Shown: positions 24,306 to 33,768 of the stretch, piece by piece
How positions within the stretch are numbered: position 1 is the first letter of the stretch
Layout of the letters: every line of letters starts with the position of its first letter
NCBI GenBank assembly: GCA_017301995.1
Contig: JAFLEH010000007.1
Span: 1 to 64,000 of the forward strand
Length of the DNA: 64,000 nt
Direction of reading: 5' to 3'
Origin: Verrucomicrobiota bacterium
Lineage (GTDB): Bacteria > Verrucomicrobiota > Verrucomicrobiia > Verrucomicrobiales > Akkermansiaceae
The notes under the pieces: model-generated
Seen by the model: the letters and a program-made list of their open reading frames with translations, nothing else
What the model was told of the DNA's origin: nothing
Database searches by the model: none
Translations under genes and position numbers: made by a program

Positions 24306-27074
24306 CTAATAGGAGCCCCCGAGTTGATAGGTTCCGGATCCGACAACCAGGCGGTTGCCTTCCACCTTGCGGATGCCGGGGCGTCCAACGGCCGGGGCGT
24401 CGCCCTCGCGGACCTCGCCTTTCACCGGCAACATCACCTCGGCCTCGGTGTTCGGTGGCACGGTGATTTCGGCAACAAACCTTCCATTCCCGATCTTCCA
24501 GGAGCAGGAAAGTCTGCCGTGGCGGGTCATGGTGGACGCCGCCGCACGGGTGATGTTTCCGGTCGGTCGCGGCGCGATGCGGATGCGGTCGAAACCGGGT
24601 GCCGCGCGGTCGATTCCGGCGAGATCGCCCATCATCCACTCGCACACCGCGCCGAACGAGTAGTGGGAAAACGAGTTCATGGCGGGTTCGTGAACGCCCT
24701 TGCCTTTGATATAGGAATTCCAGCGTTCCCAGATCGTGGTGGCGCCGTTGTCCACCTCGTAGCCCCAGCTCGGAAACTCGTGCTGTTGGATCAGCACGCC
24801 GGATAGATCGTGATGGCCGTTCGCGGAGAGCGCCGGCAGCAGCGGCCGAGTGCCGAGAAACCCGGTGGTCATCTTGTTGCCGTTGGCCTTCACCAGTTCC
24901 GCGAGATGTCCCGCCGCCGCGGCACGCCGGTCATCAGGAAGCAGGTCCATAAACAGCGCCATCGCATAAGCCGTCTGGTTGTGGATGGCCAGCGTGCCGT
25001 CCGGTTTCAGATAGATCCGGCGGAACGACTCGGCCGCCTTCTCCGCCTGCCCGCGATAGCCGGCGGACTGCTGCTTGTGGCCGATCGCCGCCGCCATTTC
25101 CGACATCAAACGGGCGTCGTACGCATGGTAGGCAAGATCGATGAACGGGATCGGCGTTTTGACATCACCTAACGACAACCAGTCGCCGAACGCGCAATCG
25201 TCGGTCGCGCCGTCGAGTTCGGGGTCGCGGAGTTTCCGCCAGAGCATGAAGTCCTGCATTTTCCGCCAATGCTCGGTGATGACCCGTTTGTCGCCGTAGG
25301 TTTGCCAGATCGTCCACGGGCAGATCACGCCCGCGTCCATCCATCCTGCGGCGTGATGTTCGTTAGGCCGCGCGAGCGGGCGCGGCGCGTAGGCCGGATA
25401 GGCGCCGTAGTCCCATTGGTCGTCATTGAGGTCGCGCAGCCATTTGGTGTAGAACGCCGCGATGTCCGCGTTGAAGGTGGCGGCCCGCACGTAAATTTGG
25501 GCGTCGCCGGTCCAGCCCATCCGCTCGTCGCGCTGCGGGCAGTCGGTGGGCATCTCGAAGAAGTTGGCCCGCTGGGTCCACACCATGTTTTGATAGAGAC
25601 GGTTGAGCATCGGATCGGAACAGGTGAATTCGCCGTGATAGGATGTGTCCGAATGGATGACGATGCCGGTGACCGCGTCCAGATCCGGCTTGCCGGGAAA
25701 GCCGGTGACCTCCACATACTGGAAACCGTGATAGGTGAACTCCGGGGTCCAGGTTTCGCCGGCCGGATCGCCTTTCAGAATATAAGTGTCCACCGCGCGG
25801 GCGCAACGGAGGTTCTCCACGCTGAGCCCGCCGTCGAGGTGGAGCATCTCCGCGTGGCGCAGCGTCACCTTGTCGCCGGCCTTGCCTTTGACCTTGAGAC
25901 GGACCACGCCGGAAATGTTCTGACCCAGATCGAAGACGAACACGCCCGGTTTGTGTTCGGTCACGGATATCGGCCGGATCTCCGCGATCGGTCGAACCGG
26001 AACCCCGGGATGCGGCTCGACTTTGGCGTCGGTGCCGGATTTCGCCACCGCGTTCTGCCACGCGGAATCGTCGAACCCGGCGGCGGACCACCCCGGCGTT
26101 TCCTTGCGGGCGTCGTAGGACTCCCCCATCAGGATGTCGGATTCGAGAATCGGTCCGGTGGAGGTCTTCCAGGAGGTGTCGGTGGCGACAATCCGCCGGG
26201 TGCCGTCGGCGAGTTCCAGTTCGAGCTGGACCCTAACCGCCGGCGAGATGCCATAGTAATACCGTCCGTTGACGCCGGGCATCAGCCCCTCTTGGCCGGT
26301 TAGAAGACCGTAGGCCACATAACCGGCATACCATCCGTCGGCTAGGGTGGCGCCCAGCGCGTTGGCGCCGGGTTTCATCAGCCGTGTGACATCGTAGGTT
26401 TTCGAGTGGACGCGGCGCTGATAGACCGACCATCCCGGCGCGAGCCGTTCGTTGGAAACACGGGTGCCGTTCAGTTCCACCGTGAACACGCCGAGAGCGG
26501 TGGCGTGAAGCGTCGCACGGGTGACCGCCGGGGTTTCGAAGTCCTTGCGAAAGCGTTTGGCGGGGGTGACGAGGAGCTTGCCGCGTTCCGGGTCGCCCTT
26601 GAAATTGGTGATGTTTTCGGTGGTGGCGAAGGTTTCATCGCGAGGCGCGCTGATCCACAGTGCCTGCCAGTCCGCCGGATCCAACAACCCGACGCCGAAG
26701 CCCGCGGGTTCGCTCCAAGCGGACGGCCCTTCATCCCTCCCCCACACGCGGACCCGCCAAGTCGCGCGGCTGCGCGAGGCGAGCGGCGTTCCGGCGTAGG
26801 CGATCTGATGGGTCGCGTTCGACGCGGTCTTTCCGGTCGCCCACAGCGGCTTGCATCCATCGGGTTTCGGGTCGGGCCAAACCTCGATTTCATAGGCCGT
26901 CTGGACGATTCCCCTCGCGGATGGGGCGGTGGGGTCGATCCGCCATGAAAATCGCGGTTGTGTGGTTCCGATGGCTGCCGGATTGGCGTGGTATTCGCAC
27001 CGGAGATCAACGGGTTTCAGATCCGCGGCGGGCGCGGCCAGCGCGGTGATGGCGAGAATCATCGGTATTCGCAT
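24306..27074 (-). CDS. Secreted alpha-L-rhamnosidase, GH78
   Basis: The 922-residue protein begins with a short signal peptide (MRIPMILAITALAAPAA). It has the modular GH78 layout. An N-terminal Ig-like and beta-sandwich part (LRCEYHANPAAIGTTQPRFSW and the Bac_rhamnosid_N region with NGTRVSNERLAPGWSVY) is followed by an (alpha/alpha)6 barrel. DCPQRDERMGWTGDAQ near residue 505 holds the conserved acidic catalytic cluster. MNSFSHYSFGAVCEWM near 805 is the second conserved block. GH78 enzymes release terminal alpha-L-rhamnose with inversion. It is the first gene of a two-gene operon with the DUF5722 enzyme and is divergent from deoC. The ATG at 27072-27074 is chosen for its signal peptide. Confidence 0.92.
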   Translation of the reverse strand: MRIPMILAITALAAPAADLKPVDLRCEYHANPAAIGTTQPRFSWRIDPTAPSARGIVQTAYEIEVWPDPKPDGCKPLWATGKTASNATHQIAYAGTPLASRSRATWRVRVWGRDEGPSAWSEPAGFGVGLLDPADWQALWISAPRDETFATTENITNFKGDPERGKLLVTPAKRFRKDFETPAVTRATLHATALGVFTVELNGTRVSNERLAPGWSVYQRRVHSKTYDVTRLMKPGANALGATLADGWYAGYVAYGLLTGQEGLMPGVNGRYYYGISPAVRVQLELELADGTRRIVATDTSWKTSTGPILESDILMGESYDARKETPGWSAAGFDDSAWQNAVAKSGTDAKVEPHPGVPVRPIAEIRPISVTEHKPGVFVFDLGQNISGVVRLKVKGKAGDKVTLRHAEMLHLDGGLSVENLRCARAVDTYILKGDPAGETWTPEFTYHGFQYVEVTGFPGKPDLDAVTGIVIHSDTSYHGEFTCSDPMLNRLYQNMVWTQRANFFEMPTDCPQRDERMGWTGDAQIYVRAATFNADIAAFYTKWLRDLNDDQWDYGAYPAYAPRPLARPNEHHAAGWMDAGVICPWTIWQTYGDKRVITEHWRKMQDFMLWRKLRDPELDGATDDCAFGDWLSLGDVKTPIPFIDLAYHAYDARLMSEMAAAIGHKQQSAGYRGQAEKAAESFRRIYLKPDGTLAIHNQTAYAMALFMDLLPDDRRAAAAGHLAELVKANGNKMTTGFLGTRPLLPALSANGHHDLSGVLIQQHEFPSWGYEVDNGATTIWERWNSYIKGKGVHEPAMNSFSHYSFGAVCEWMMGDLAGIDRAAPGFDRIRIAPRPTGNITRAAASTMTRHGRLSCSWKIGNGRFVAEITVPPNTEAEVMLPVKGEVREGDAPAVGRPGIRKVEGNRLVVGSGTYQLGGSY

Positions 27075-27223
27075 GGGATGAAATGGATGGGACCCAGATA
27101 ACGCGTGGGGAACCGGTGATCTTGCGGAGCCGCGGTCACTTGTTTGCGGGATCGGTGGTGTTGGGCGGTCGCACCGCAGGTCTGTGCTTGGCAAATCCGG
27201 CGCGGCGAGTCATTCTCCCGGCG

Positions 27224-28159
27224 ATGCAAGTCCGGAACCAATCATCCCTGCGCCGCCTGCTCGACGAGATCGGGCCGGTGGATGCCGTCGGCGTCGAGGA
27301 ACGCGCGGCCAAACACACCACCCGTTCGCTGAAAGGAGCATCAAAGATGTTTGGGCTGCGGCTTGCGGCATCAATGGTCGATCTAACCACCTTGGAGGGG
27401 GCGGACACGCCGGGAAAGGTGGCGTCTCTCTGTGCCAAGGCGCTGCACCCGCACGCCGGCGCCGATGTGCCGCCCACCGCCGCGGTCTGCGTCTATCCGG
27501 CGATGGTCCGCCACGCGCGCAAGCACCTGGCGGGATCCACGGTGCGGATCGCATCGGTGGCCACGGCGTTTCCCTCCGGCCAGACGTCGCTCAAGACCCG
27601 CCTCGCGGAAGTGCGCGCTGCGGTTGCCGATGGTGCGGACGAGATCGACATGGTGATCAACCGCGGGGCGTTTCTGGCAGGCGAGCTTGACCGGGTTCAG
27701 GACGAGATCGCCGCCGTGATGGACGCCTGCGGCGAAGCGACGCTCAAGGTGATATTGGAAACGGGCGAACTGGAAACCTACGACCACATCCGGGCCGCGT
27801 CGTTTCTGGCGATGCGAGTCATCCGCCCCGGGGATTTTATCAAGACCTCCACCGGAAAGACCTCCAATAACGCGACCTTGGCCAACAACCAGGTGATGTT
27901 GGATGCCATCCGCGACCACTATCTGGCCACCGGCACCGCGATTTCCATGAAACCCGCCGGCGGGATCCGCACCGCCAAACAGGCCCTGCATTTCCTCGTT
28001 GCGGTCAAGGAAACCCTGGGCGACGCCTGGCTGACCCCGGCGAGGTACCGTTTCGGCGCGTCGGCCCTGCTCAATGATCTGGTTAGGCAGATCGTCAAAC
28101 AGCAGACCGGAGCCTATCAGGCGCCGTATGGGTTTTCGGAATCGGCGTCGGCCTATTGA
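27224..28159 (+). CDS. deoC: Deoxyribose-phosphate aldolase
   Basis: The 311-residue protein carries the class I aldolase motifs of DeoC: TLKVILETGEL with the catalytic Lys near 175, FIKTSTGK with the Schiff-base Lys near 207, and KPAGGIRT with the proton-relay Lys near 245. It interconverts 2-deoxyribose-5-phosphate with glyceraldehyde-3-phosphate and acetaldehyde in the cytoplasm. The N-terminal ~40 residues are longer than in E. coli DeoC but as in the eukaryote-like, longer subgroup. I start at ATG 27224 (MQVRNQSSLRRLLDE). The next gene, a secreted propeller, starts 10 bp later, so this intracellular enzyme heads an operon of secreted glycan-active proteins. That placement is unusual. Confidence 0.9.
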   Translation: MQVRNQSSLRRLLDEIGPVDAVGVEERAAKHTTRSLKGASKMFGLRLAASMVDLTTLEGADTPGKVASLCAKALHPHAGADVPPTAAVCVYPAMVRHARKHLAGSTVRIASVATAFPSGQTSLKTRLAEVRAAVADGADEIDMVINRGAFLAGELDRVQDEIAAVMDACGEATLKVILETGELETYDHIRAASFLAMRVIRPGDFIKTSTGKTSNNATLANNQVMLDAIRDHYLATGTAISMKPAGGIRTAKQALHFLVAVKETLGDAWLTPARYRFGASALLNDLVRQIVKQQTGAYQAPYGFSESASAY

Positions 28160-28169
28160 AAGACGGAAG

Positions 28170-31103
28170 ATGCCAGAGATCCACCGGAAACGATGGTCGG
28201 CCGGGGTCTGCGGACTCGCGGTCCTGCTGGCATGCGGCCCCGCCGGCGCGCGGACCTACGCTCCCTATCAGCCGGATGGTCCGACCCTGCATCTTTGGCA
28301 CCTTGACGAGACGTCCGCGCCCGCGGCCGATAGTGTTGTTGGCGGATTGCCGATGCAGGGATTGTCGGGTGGCGCGTCGCTCGGCGCGGCCGGCCCCGCC
28401 GGATTCGGAACCGCGCTGCTGGCCAACAGCGGCACCAATACCGGCGGCATCCTCCTCGCGGCGCCCGCACTGGCAAACGGGGCCGGTGACAATGTGGCGT
28501 TCACCCACGCGGATCCTTCCGGCGGCGCGTTCACCTTCGAGGCTATTGTTAGGATTGCGAACGCGGCGGTCCTCAGCGGAACCTCCGGCAATCTGATGGA
28601 AATTCTATCCATGGAAGGCGATGGAAGCGCCGACCGGGTGTTCCAGTTCCGCCTCGTCGGCCGGACCACCGCCGCCGGGCCAAGGCTGGAGTTCGCGAAT
28701 CTGCGCACCGGCACCGGTGCCCAGGCGGCGATCAGCGTCAATCTCCCTGTATCCGGGGCGCATGTGCCAAATGCCACCGGCTGGTTTCATGTTGCGGTCA
28801 CATACTCGGGCGCGGAAAACACGGCTGACAACCTCCGTTTCTACTGGACAAGCCTCCAGAGTGGCGCGACCCGTGCCGCAATGTTAGGAACTGGAACGAT
28901 GATCGCCGATCTCCAGACCGTGGCCGCGGATTTCGCCATCGGAAACGAAGCGCGCAACACCGGCGGACAGACCGAGGGCTTCGGGGGAACGATCGATGAG
29001 GTTAGAATCAGCGGAATCGCCCGCGCGCCCGACCAATTCGTCTTCTCGCCCATCCCGGCCGGTGGGCTGCCGGGCGCGGATACCGACTCCGACGGACTGC
29101 CGGACTACTGGGAGGAGTGGATCGCCGCCGCCAGCGAGACGGACGCGATCACCGGCATCTCCGGAGTTTTGCCGGGTGACGATTTCGATGGCGACGGTCT
29201 CACCAACCAACAGGAATACGCCTACGGCACCGACCCGGTTCTATCCGACGCGGGCGACAGCGACGGCGACGGCCTCGCCGATTTCTGGGAATGGTTCTAT
29301 CTGGATGGATTGTCATACGGCGCGTTCGACGATCCGGACGGCGACGGCAAAACGAATCTATCCGAAGCGGTGGCGGGCACCGACCCTGCCGACGGATCAT
29401 CGTTTCCCGCGTGGGTGGCGCCGCGGGTGGCCCTTTTGCGCGACTCGGTGGTGACGGGCGACGCCTGCCTGATGCCTTCCGGAACCTACGGCCAAGCAAT
29501 CAACGGCATCTCATTCCAAGATCAGATTCTGCTGGCGTTCGGCGGCTATCAATACACCGCGTGGTATGACACCACCGGCAGTGTGCAGCGGATTTGCCTC
29601 GGGCGCCGAGCCATTGCCGGGACCGCCGCGGGACCATGGGAGATCTGCAGGACCAACTCCGAGTTCCTCAATGGGGACGAGACCGCGTGGGACGCGCACG
29701 ATGTCGTGGCGATCGGGATCTGCCCGAACGATGGCACGCTTCACATCGCCTGGGACCTCCATGGCAATACCCTGCGCTACCGCAGATCGGTCGCCGGTCT
29801 TTGCACGACGAACAAAGGCGCCTGGGTCGCCGGTGAATTGGGAACCGGCACCACCATGTTGCTGGCGGAGCAGAACTGGCTGACGGCCGCAGGCGCCACC
29901 GAGACTTCGGTCACCTACCCGCAGTTCATCGCCGGACCGGATGGCAACCTAACATTGAATCGCCGCAACGGCGCATCGGGAAACGGCGATCAGATGATCC
30001 AGCGATACACCGCCGGAGCCGGGTGGTCCGCGGGTGTCCAGTTCATCAACCGTGCGGGAACCTATACCGGTCCCGATTACAACGGGACCGCGACGACGTC
30101 CACCGCGCGATGCGCCTATCTGAACGGCATGGACTACGGCCCGGATGGAAAACTGCATGTCACCTGGACCTGGCGGGAGAATGCCGGAGGCTCCAATCAT
30201 GATATCTGTTATGCCTACAGCGAGGACCAAGGCATCACCTGGAAAAACAACGCGGGTTCCGTGGTGGCCGACACATCCGCCGGCGGGCGGATGGACCTGA
30301 GTACGACGGGAATCACGGTCAAGCCGCTCGACATGCGACAGTTGCTCATCAACCAGCAGGCACAGTGCGTGGACGCCGACGGAAGGGTCCATGTCCTGAT
30401 GATGCACCGCCGCCAGGATCCGGGATATGGACCGGAAGTTTTCAAAGATGATTTTTCCACCAAATTCACCACCTACTATCATTATTTCAGGGATCCGGTG
30501 AGCGGGACATGGTTCCAGCGGCGGATTCCTCCGGAGGCTGCCAATCCGGGATCGCGGCCGAAGATCGGTTATGATGCCGCCGGAAACCTCTACGCCGCGT
30601 TTCTATCCTATGCCGACGGCACGGCGGTCACACCGGGATACACCCACGGGAAACTGGTGATCGCCGCCGCATCCAAGGCATCCTTGTTCACCGATTGGGA
30701 AGTTCTCTATCGAGGGACCACCGGGTTCAACGGCGAACCGGTCATCGATTCCGCGCGCTTGCTTGCAGACGGCATCCTGTCGGTCTATATTCAGGAACAC
30801 TCCGACGCGGTTTCCACCAATGGCATTCCGACGCCGCTGCATGTGCTGGATTTTGCCGCCAATGTGCCTGAGCCGGCTACGACCACACCCACGCTGGCGT
30901 TTTTCGGCGGAGACGTTGTCATTTGCCTGCGGGGAAGTGCCGGCACCACCTATCAATTGCAAACCAGCCCGGATCTATCCGAACCATGGACCAGTGTCGG
31001 CACGCCGGCGGCCGGTGCCGATGCCATCCTTGCGTTCCCGCACGCCGGAGGTGCGCTCGACCCCAGACGGTTCTATCGGATTGTCGCATCCCCCCCGCCC
31101 TAG
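28170..31103 (+). CDS. Secreted LamG-like + type-3 repeat + BNR-4 propeller protein (possible polysaccharide lyase)
   Basis: Start ATG 28170 gives a signal peptide (GVCGLAVLLACGPAGART). Residues ~35-290 look like a LamG/concanavalin-type domain (LHLWHLDETSAPAADSVVGG). Residues ~305-415 carry DTDSDGLPDYW, DDFDGDGLTNQQEY and DPDGDGKTNLSEA calcium-binding repeats. Residues ~420-905 match the BNR_4 propeller family (QDQILLAFGGYQYTAWYDT, DAHDVVAIGICPNDGTLHIAWD, HGKLVIAAAS). The end has a small beta-sandwich (YQLQTSPDLSEPWTSVG) common at verrucomicrobial C-termini. BNR_4 propellers include ulvan-lyase families PL24/PL25, so a lyase for a rhamnose/uronate glycan is possible; the catalytic His/Tyr cannot be assigned by eye. 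It is co-directional with deoC and the GH43-like gene. Confidence 0.7.
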   Translation: MPEIHRKRWSAGVCGLAVLLACGPAGARTYAPYQPDGPTLHLWHLDETSAPAADSVVGGLPMQGLSGGASLGAAGPAGFGTALLANSGTNTGGILLAAPALANGAGDNVAFTHADPSGGAFTFEAIVRIANAAVLSGTSGNLMEILSMEGDGSADRVFQFRLVGRTTAAGPRLEFANLRTGTGAQAAISVNLPVSGAHVPNATGWFHVAVTYSGAENTADNLRFYWTSLQSGATRAAMLGTGTMIADLQTVAADFAIGNEARNTGGQTEGFGGTIDEVRISGIARAPDQFVFSPIPAGGLPGADTDSDGLPDYWEEWIAAASETDAITGISGVLPGDDFDGDGLTNQQEYAYGTDPVLSDAGDSDGDGLADFWEWFYLDGLSYGAFDDPDGDGKTNLSEAVAGTDPADGSSFPAWVAPRVALLRDSVVTGDACLMPSGTYGQAINGISFQDQILLAFGGYQYTAWYDTTGSVQRICLGRRAIAGTAAGPWEICRTNSEFLNGDETAWDAHDVVAIGICPNDGTLHIAWDLHGNTLRYRRSVAGLCTTNKGAWVAGELGTGTTMLLAEQNWLTAAGATETSVTYPQFIAGPDGNLTLNRRNGASGNGDQMIQRYTAGAGWSAGVQFINRAGTYTGPDYNGTATTSTARCAYLNGMDYGPDGKLHVTWTWRENAGGSNHDICYAYSEDQGITWKNNAGSVVADTSAGGRMDLSTTGITVKPLDMRQLLINQQAQCVDADGRVHVLMMHRRQDPGYGPEVFKDDFSTKFTTYYHYFRDPVSGTWFQRRIPPEAANPGSRPKIGYDAAGNLYAAFLSYADGTAVTPGYTHGKLVIAAASKASLFTDWEVLYRGTTGFNGEPVIDSARLLADGILSVYIQEHSDAVSTNGIPTPLHVLDFAANVPEPATTTPTLAFFGGDVVICLRGSAGTTYQLQTSPDLSEPWTSVGTPAAGADAILAFPHAGGALDPRRFYRIVASPPP

Positions 31104-31133
31104 CGTATGCGTGAACAACCAACGATTTCGCCC

Positions 31134-32324
31134 ATGAAACAATTTGCCGTCCGATTTGCTGTTCCGGTGTTGGGTATATTGTCACTGTCATCCGCGGTGG
31201 CAAAGGAACCCGAAGGTCCCGGCGTCGCGGGACGGTTGCCGGCCGCGTCGCGCGCTTCGCTGGAGGATCATGTTTCGCGTCCCCATGTGTTCGCCGATCC
31301 GGGTTTTTTCCACTGGGGCGGAACGCCGGTGCTGGGAGACGATGGTCTCTATCATCTGTTCTACGATCGCTGGCCCCGCGGCAATCCGCGCGGGATGTAT
31401 GGCTGGTTGTATATCACGGAAATCGCCCATGCGACGGCGGAACTGCCCGCCGGTCCCTATCGGTTCCGAAATGGGGCGATCCGGAGTCCGGGTGACGATC
31501 CGACGGGCCGTTGGGATGCGGTGAACACCCACAATGCCTACGCGGTTCGTCTGACTGATCCGGATACGGGCAAGCGGAGATATTATCTTTACTTCATCGC
31601 CAACCGCGGCGACCGGACGATGGATGATCCCTGGCTGGTTCATGTGGGCAACCAGCGGATCGGTGTGGCGTGGGCCGATTCTCCCGACGGGCCGTGGACG
31701 CGCCATCCGGACCCGGTTTGCCAGCCCGGTGGTCCTCTCCAGCATTACGTGGTCAATCCCGGCGTGACCCGTTTGCCGGACGGGCGTTTTCTGATGGTTC
31801 TCAAGGGCCGAGCTGCCGTGCCCGGCGATCCCAAGAAGTGGGGACCGATGCTTCACGGATGGGCACTGGCCGCGAAACCGACCGGACCGTTCGTCATCCA
31901 ACCGACGTTGCTGTTTCCGGGATCGGTTTCCGCCGAGGATCCCTGCGTGTGGGTGAGGGACGGACGGGTGTTCGCCGCGGTCAAGGACTGGAATGGCAAG
32001 CTATCAAAAGTCGCGCCGGGGATTTCCTGGGTTTATGGCGACATCGAACCCGGTGGAGGCGTGAAATGGACCATCCCCGCGCATCCGCTCATTTCGGCGC
32101 GCGTTTTAAAATGGGACGATGGCAGGGAAACCAAGGTTTATGCGCTTGAACGGCCGTTTGTTTTGCTAGATCGGAACGGAAAGCCAAGCCATCTGTTCGC
32201 CGCGTGCTCGGTGGAAAACGAGTTTGCCGGCTCTTCCCAAACCCCTAACCCCAATCCGCCGCCGATCAAACCGGCCAGCCTGCCGTTCAACGTCTGCATC
32301 CCGCTGGTGCCGGACGGCCGGTGA
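31134..32324 (+). CDS. Secreted GH43/GH117-like five-blade propeller glycosidase
   Basis: The 396-residue product has a signal peptide (MKQFAVRFAVPVLGILSLSSAVA-KE). It shows the blade pattern of GH43-like enzymes: SRPHVFADPGFFHWGG with a candidate catalytic Asp, then DDGLYHLFYDRWPRG, and later GSVSAEDPCVWVRDGRVFAAVKDWNG, typical of blade 4-5. Proteins of this kind are annotated as GH43- or GH117-like in marine Verrucomicrobia and Planctomycetes and are often found in sulfated-glycan loci. The bond cut is unknown. It lies 30 bp after the propeller gene and ends the deoC operon. A palindromic repeat element follows between it and the convergent acyltransferase gene. Confidence 0.7.
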   Translation: MKQFAVRFAVPVLGILSLSSAVAKEPEGPGVAGRLPAASRASLEDHVSRPHVFADPGFFHWGGTPVLGDDGLYHLFYDRWPRGNPRGMYGWLYITEIAHATAELPAGPYRFRNGAIRSPGDDPTGRWDAVNTHNAYAVRLTDPDTGKRRYYLYFIANRGDRTMDDPWLVHVGNQRIGVAWADSPDGPWTRHPDPVCQPGGPLQHYVVNPGVTRLPDGRFLMVLKGRAAVPGDPKKWGPMLHGWALAAKPTGPFVIQPTLLFPGSVSAEDPCVWVRDGRVFAAVKDWNGKLSKVAPGISWVYGDIEPGGGVKWTIPAHPLISARVLKWDDGRETKVYALERPFVLLDRNGKPSHLFAACSVENEFAGSSQTPNPNPPPIKPASLPFNVCIPLVPDGR

Positions 32325-32338
32325 CGGATAATCCCAGA

Positions 32339-32480
32339 AACCGCGAATGAACGCGAATGGACACGAATATGGAATTGAAAATGAATGCGCTCTGACGACT
32401 GGGCCGTTCACATGGTGGATTGAACATCCGATCTCTCCAACCTTTTGAAAATTCGCGTCAATTGGCGTCCATTCGCGGTT
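32339..32480. repeat. GCGAAT palindromic intergenic element
   Basis: Bases 32339-32368 (starting AACCGCGAATG) and 32451-32480 are inverted copies matching at 26 of 30 positions. Each arm is itself built from ~10-nt units of the form nnCGCGAATn. The element fills the gap between two convergent genes and could act as a bidirectional 3'-end structure. Confidence 0.65.
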
Positions 32481-32507
32481 CCATTTTACTTTCGAGGATC
32501 ATCCCTA

Positions 32508-33740
32508 TCAGATTTCCAGCGCCACCATGGGAATCCCCTCGCGGCGGCATGCTTTGGCGAGGGCATGTGGCGGATGGGGCGCGAGCACGAAGTCGAGCGG
32601 CAGGGCTTGCGCGCGGTCGATTTGGGTTAGAGCGAGGCGCAGCGCGTCGCGGTCGGACGAATCCGGCGGTTGGTGGACCGGCGTGTCATCCGGGAGCCAG
32701 GCCGGAGGCGTGCGGCCCGGCGCGAGCACGGCTTCGTAGTGGAGATCGGGGTGAAGCCATTCGTCCGGCGGCTGCCAACCGTCCGGAGAACCTGTCAGCC
32801 ACAGCAGGGCGCGGTGCGGTTTTTTTGATAGACCATCGGTTTCCCCCAGCCATTTGCGGAACGGGTGTTCCGGGCCCAGATAGACGCGCCAGCGGTCCTG
32901 AAACCAGAAGATGTCGTCGGGTCGCGGGCGCATCGCGCGTTCCAGCGCGTCCATGCACGCGGGAGTGGTGGGTGGTCCATCCACCGGCACGTAGCGGGCG
33001 CTCCAGCGGCCGGGGCCGGCGGTATTGAGCGCCAAGGCGACCACATTCGACTTGGTCCGCCGGGCCAGCAACGACGGCAGCGGACTCGAACGGGTGAGCC
33101 TGCCGAAGAACGGCACCACCTCGCCCAGCATGCCGACCCGTTGGTCGGATAGAATGCCGACGACGCCGCCCTCGCGCAGAAACGCGGCGGCCTGATGGGG
33201 GCCATCGTGTTTGGAGAACATCCGGACGCCATCGGCCTGGCGGCGGTCGAGCGTGCGCTTGTCCAGCAGCGGGTTGTTGAGCGGCCGATAGAACGCCCCG
33301 CCGCGGGATCCCGGCGGGAAAAAGCGGACGATCCGGCTGAGCAACTCCCAATTTCCCATGTGCGCGAGCAGGAGGACCACGCCCTTGCCGTTGGCGGCGG
33401 CATTTTCCAACAATTCCGGGTTTTCCACGTGCAACACCTCGCGGAGCCGTCTATCCGACAGTCTGGCCGAGTGGGCCGCGGAGAACAGATTGGCGCCGGT
33501 CAGTTGGAAACTCCGTCGCGCGATCCGCGGGATGTCGTCGGGCGAATGGGTGTCGGCGAGCGCGATCCGCAGGTTGCGCAGCACGACGTTGCGGCGGCGC
33601 GGGAGCAGATGCCACGCGACGCCCCCGGCAAGCGCGCCCAAGCGGTGGACGAGTCCGCCGGGCAAACGGCAGAGGACGGCTTCGAGGATGGCCTGGACCA
33701 GCCATTCCGCGCGCCATTGCCAGTGTTTCGGGAGACTCAT
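32508..33740 (-). CDS. LpxL/HtrB-like lysophospholipid acyltransferase with extra C-terminal domain
   Basis: Residues ~1-300 match the LpxL/HtrB acyltransferase family, which adds secondary acyl chains to Kdo-lipid A at the inner membrane. The HxxxxD/E catalytic motif is seen as HMGNWE near residue 126, and a later SPLPSLLARRTKSNVV block fits the family. Unlike typical members (~300 residues) it continues for about 110 residues (TGSPDGWQPPDEWLHPDLHYE to the end) with no family I recognise. It starts 28 bp after the GspF-type gene stop on the same strand, so it may be co-transcribed with the secretion genes. Confidence 0.82.
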   Translation of the reverse strand: MSLPKHWQWRAEWLVQAILEAVLCRLPGGLVHRLGALAGGVAWHLLPRRRNVVLRNLRIALADTHSPDDIPRIARRSFQLTGANLFSAAHSARLSDRRLREVLHVENPELLENAAANGKGVVLLLAHMGNWELLSRIVRFFPPGSRGGAFYRPLNNPLLDKRTLDRRQADGVRMFSKHDGPHQAAAFLREGGVVGILSDQRVGMLGEVVPFFGRLTRSSPLPSLLARRTKSNVVALALNTAGPGRWSARYVPVDGPPTTPACMDALERAMRPRPDDIFWFQDRWRVYLGPEHPFRKWLGETDGLSKKPHRALLWLTGSPDGWQPPDEWLHPDLHYEAVLAPGRTPPAWLPDDTPVHQPPDSSDRDALRLALTQIDRAQALPLDFVLAPHPPHALAKACRREGIPMVALEI

Positions 33741-33768
33741 CCGTTAGACCCGTGTGACGCCCGCGGCC

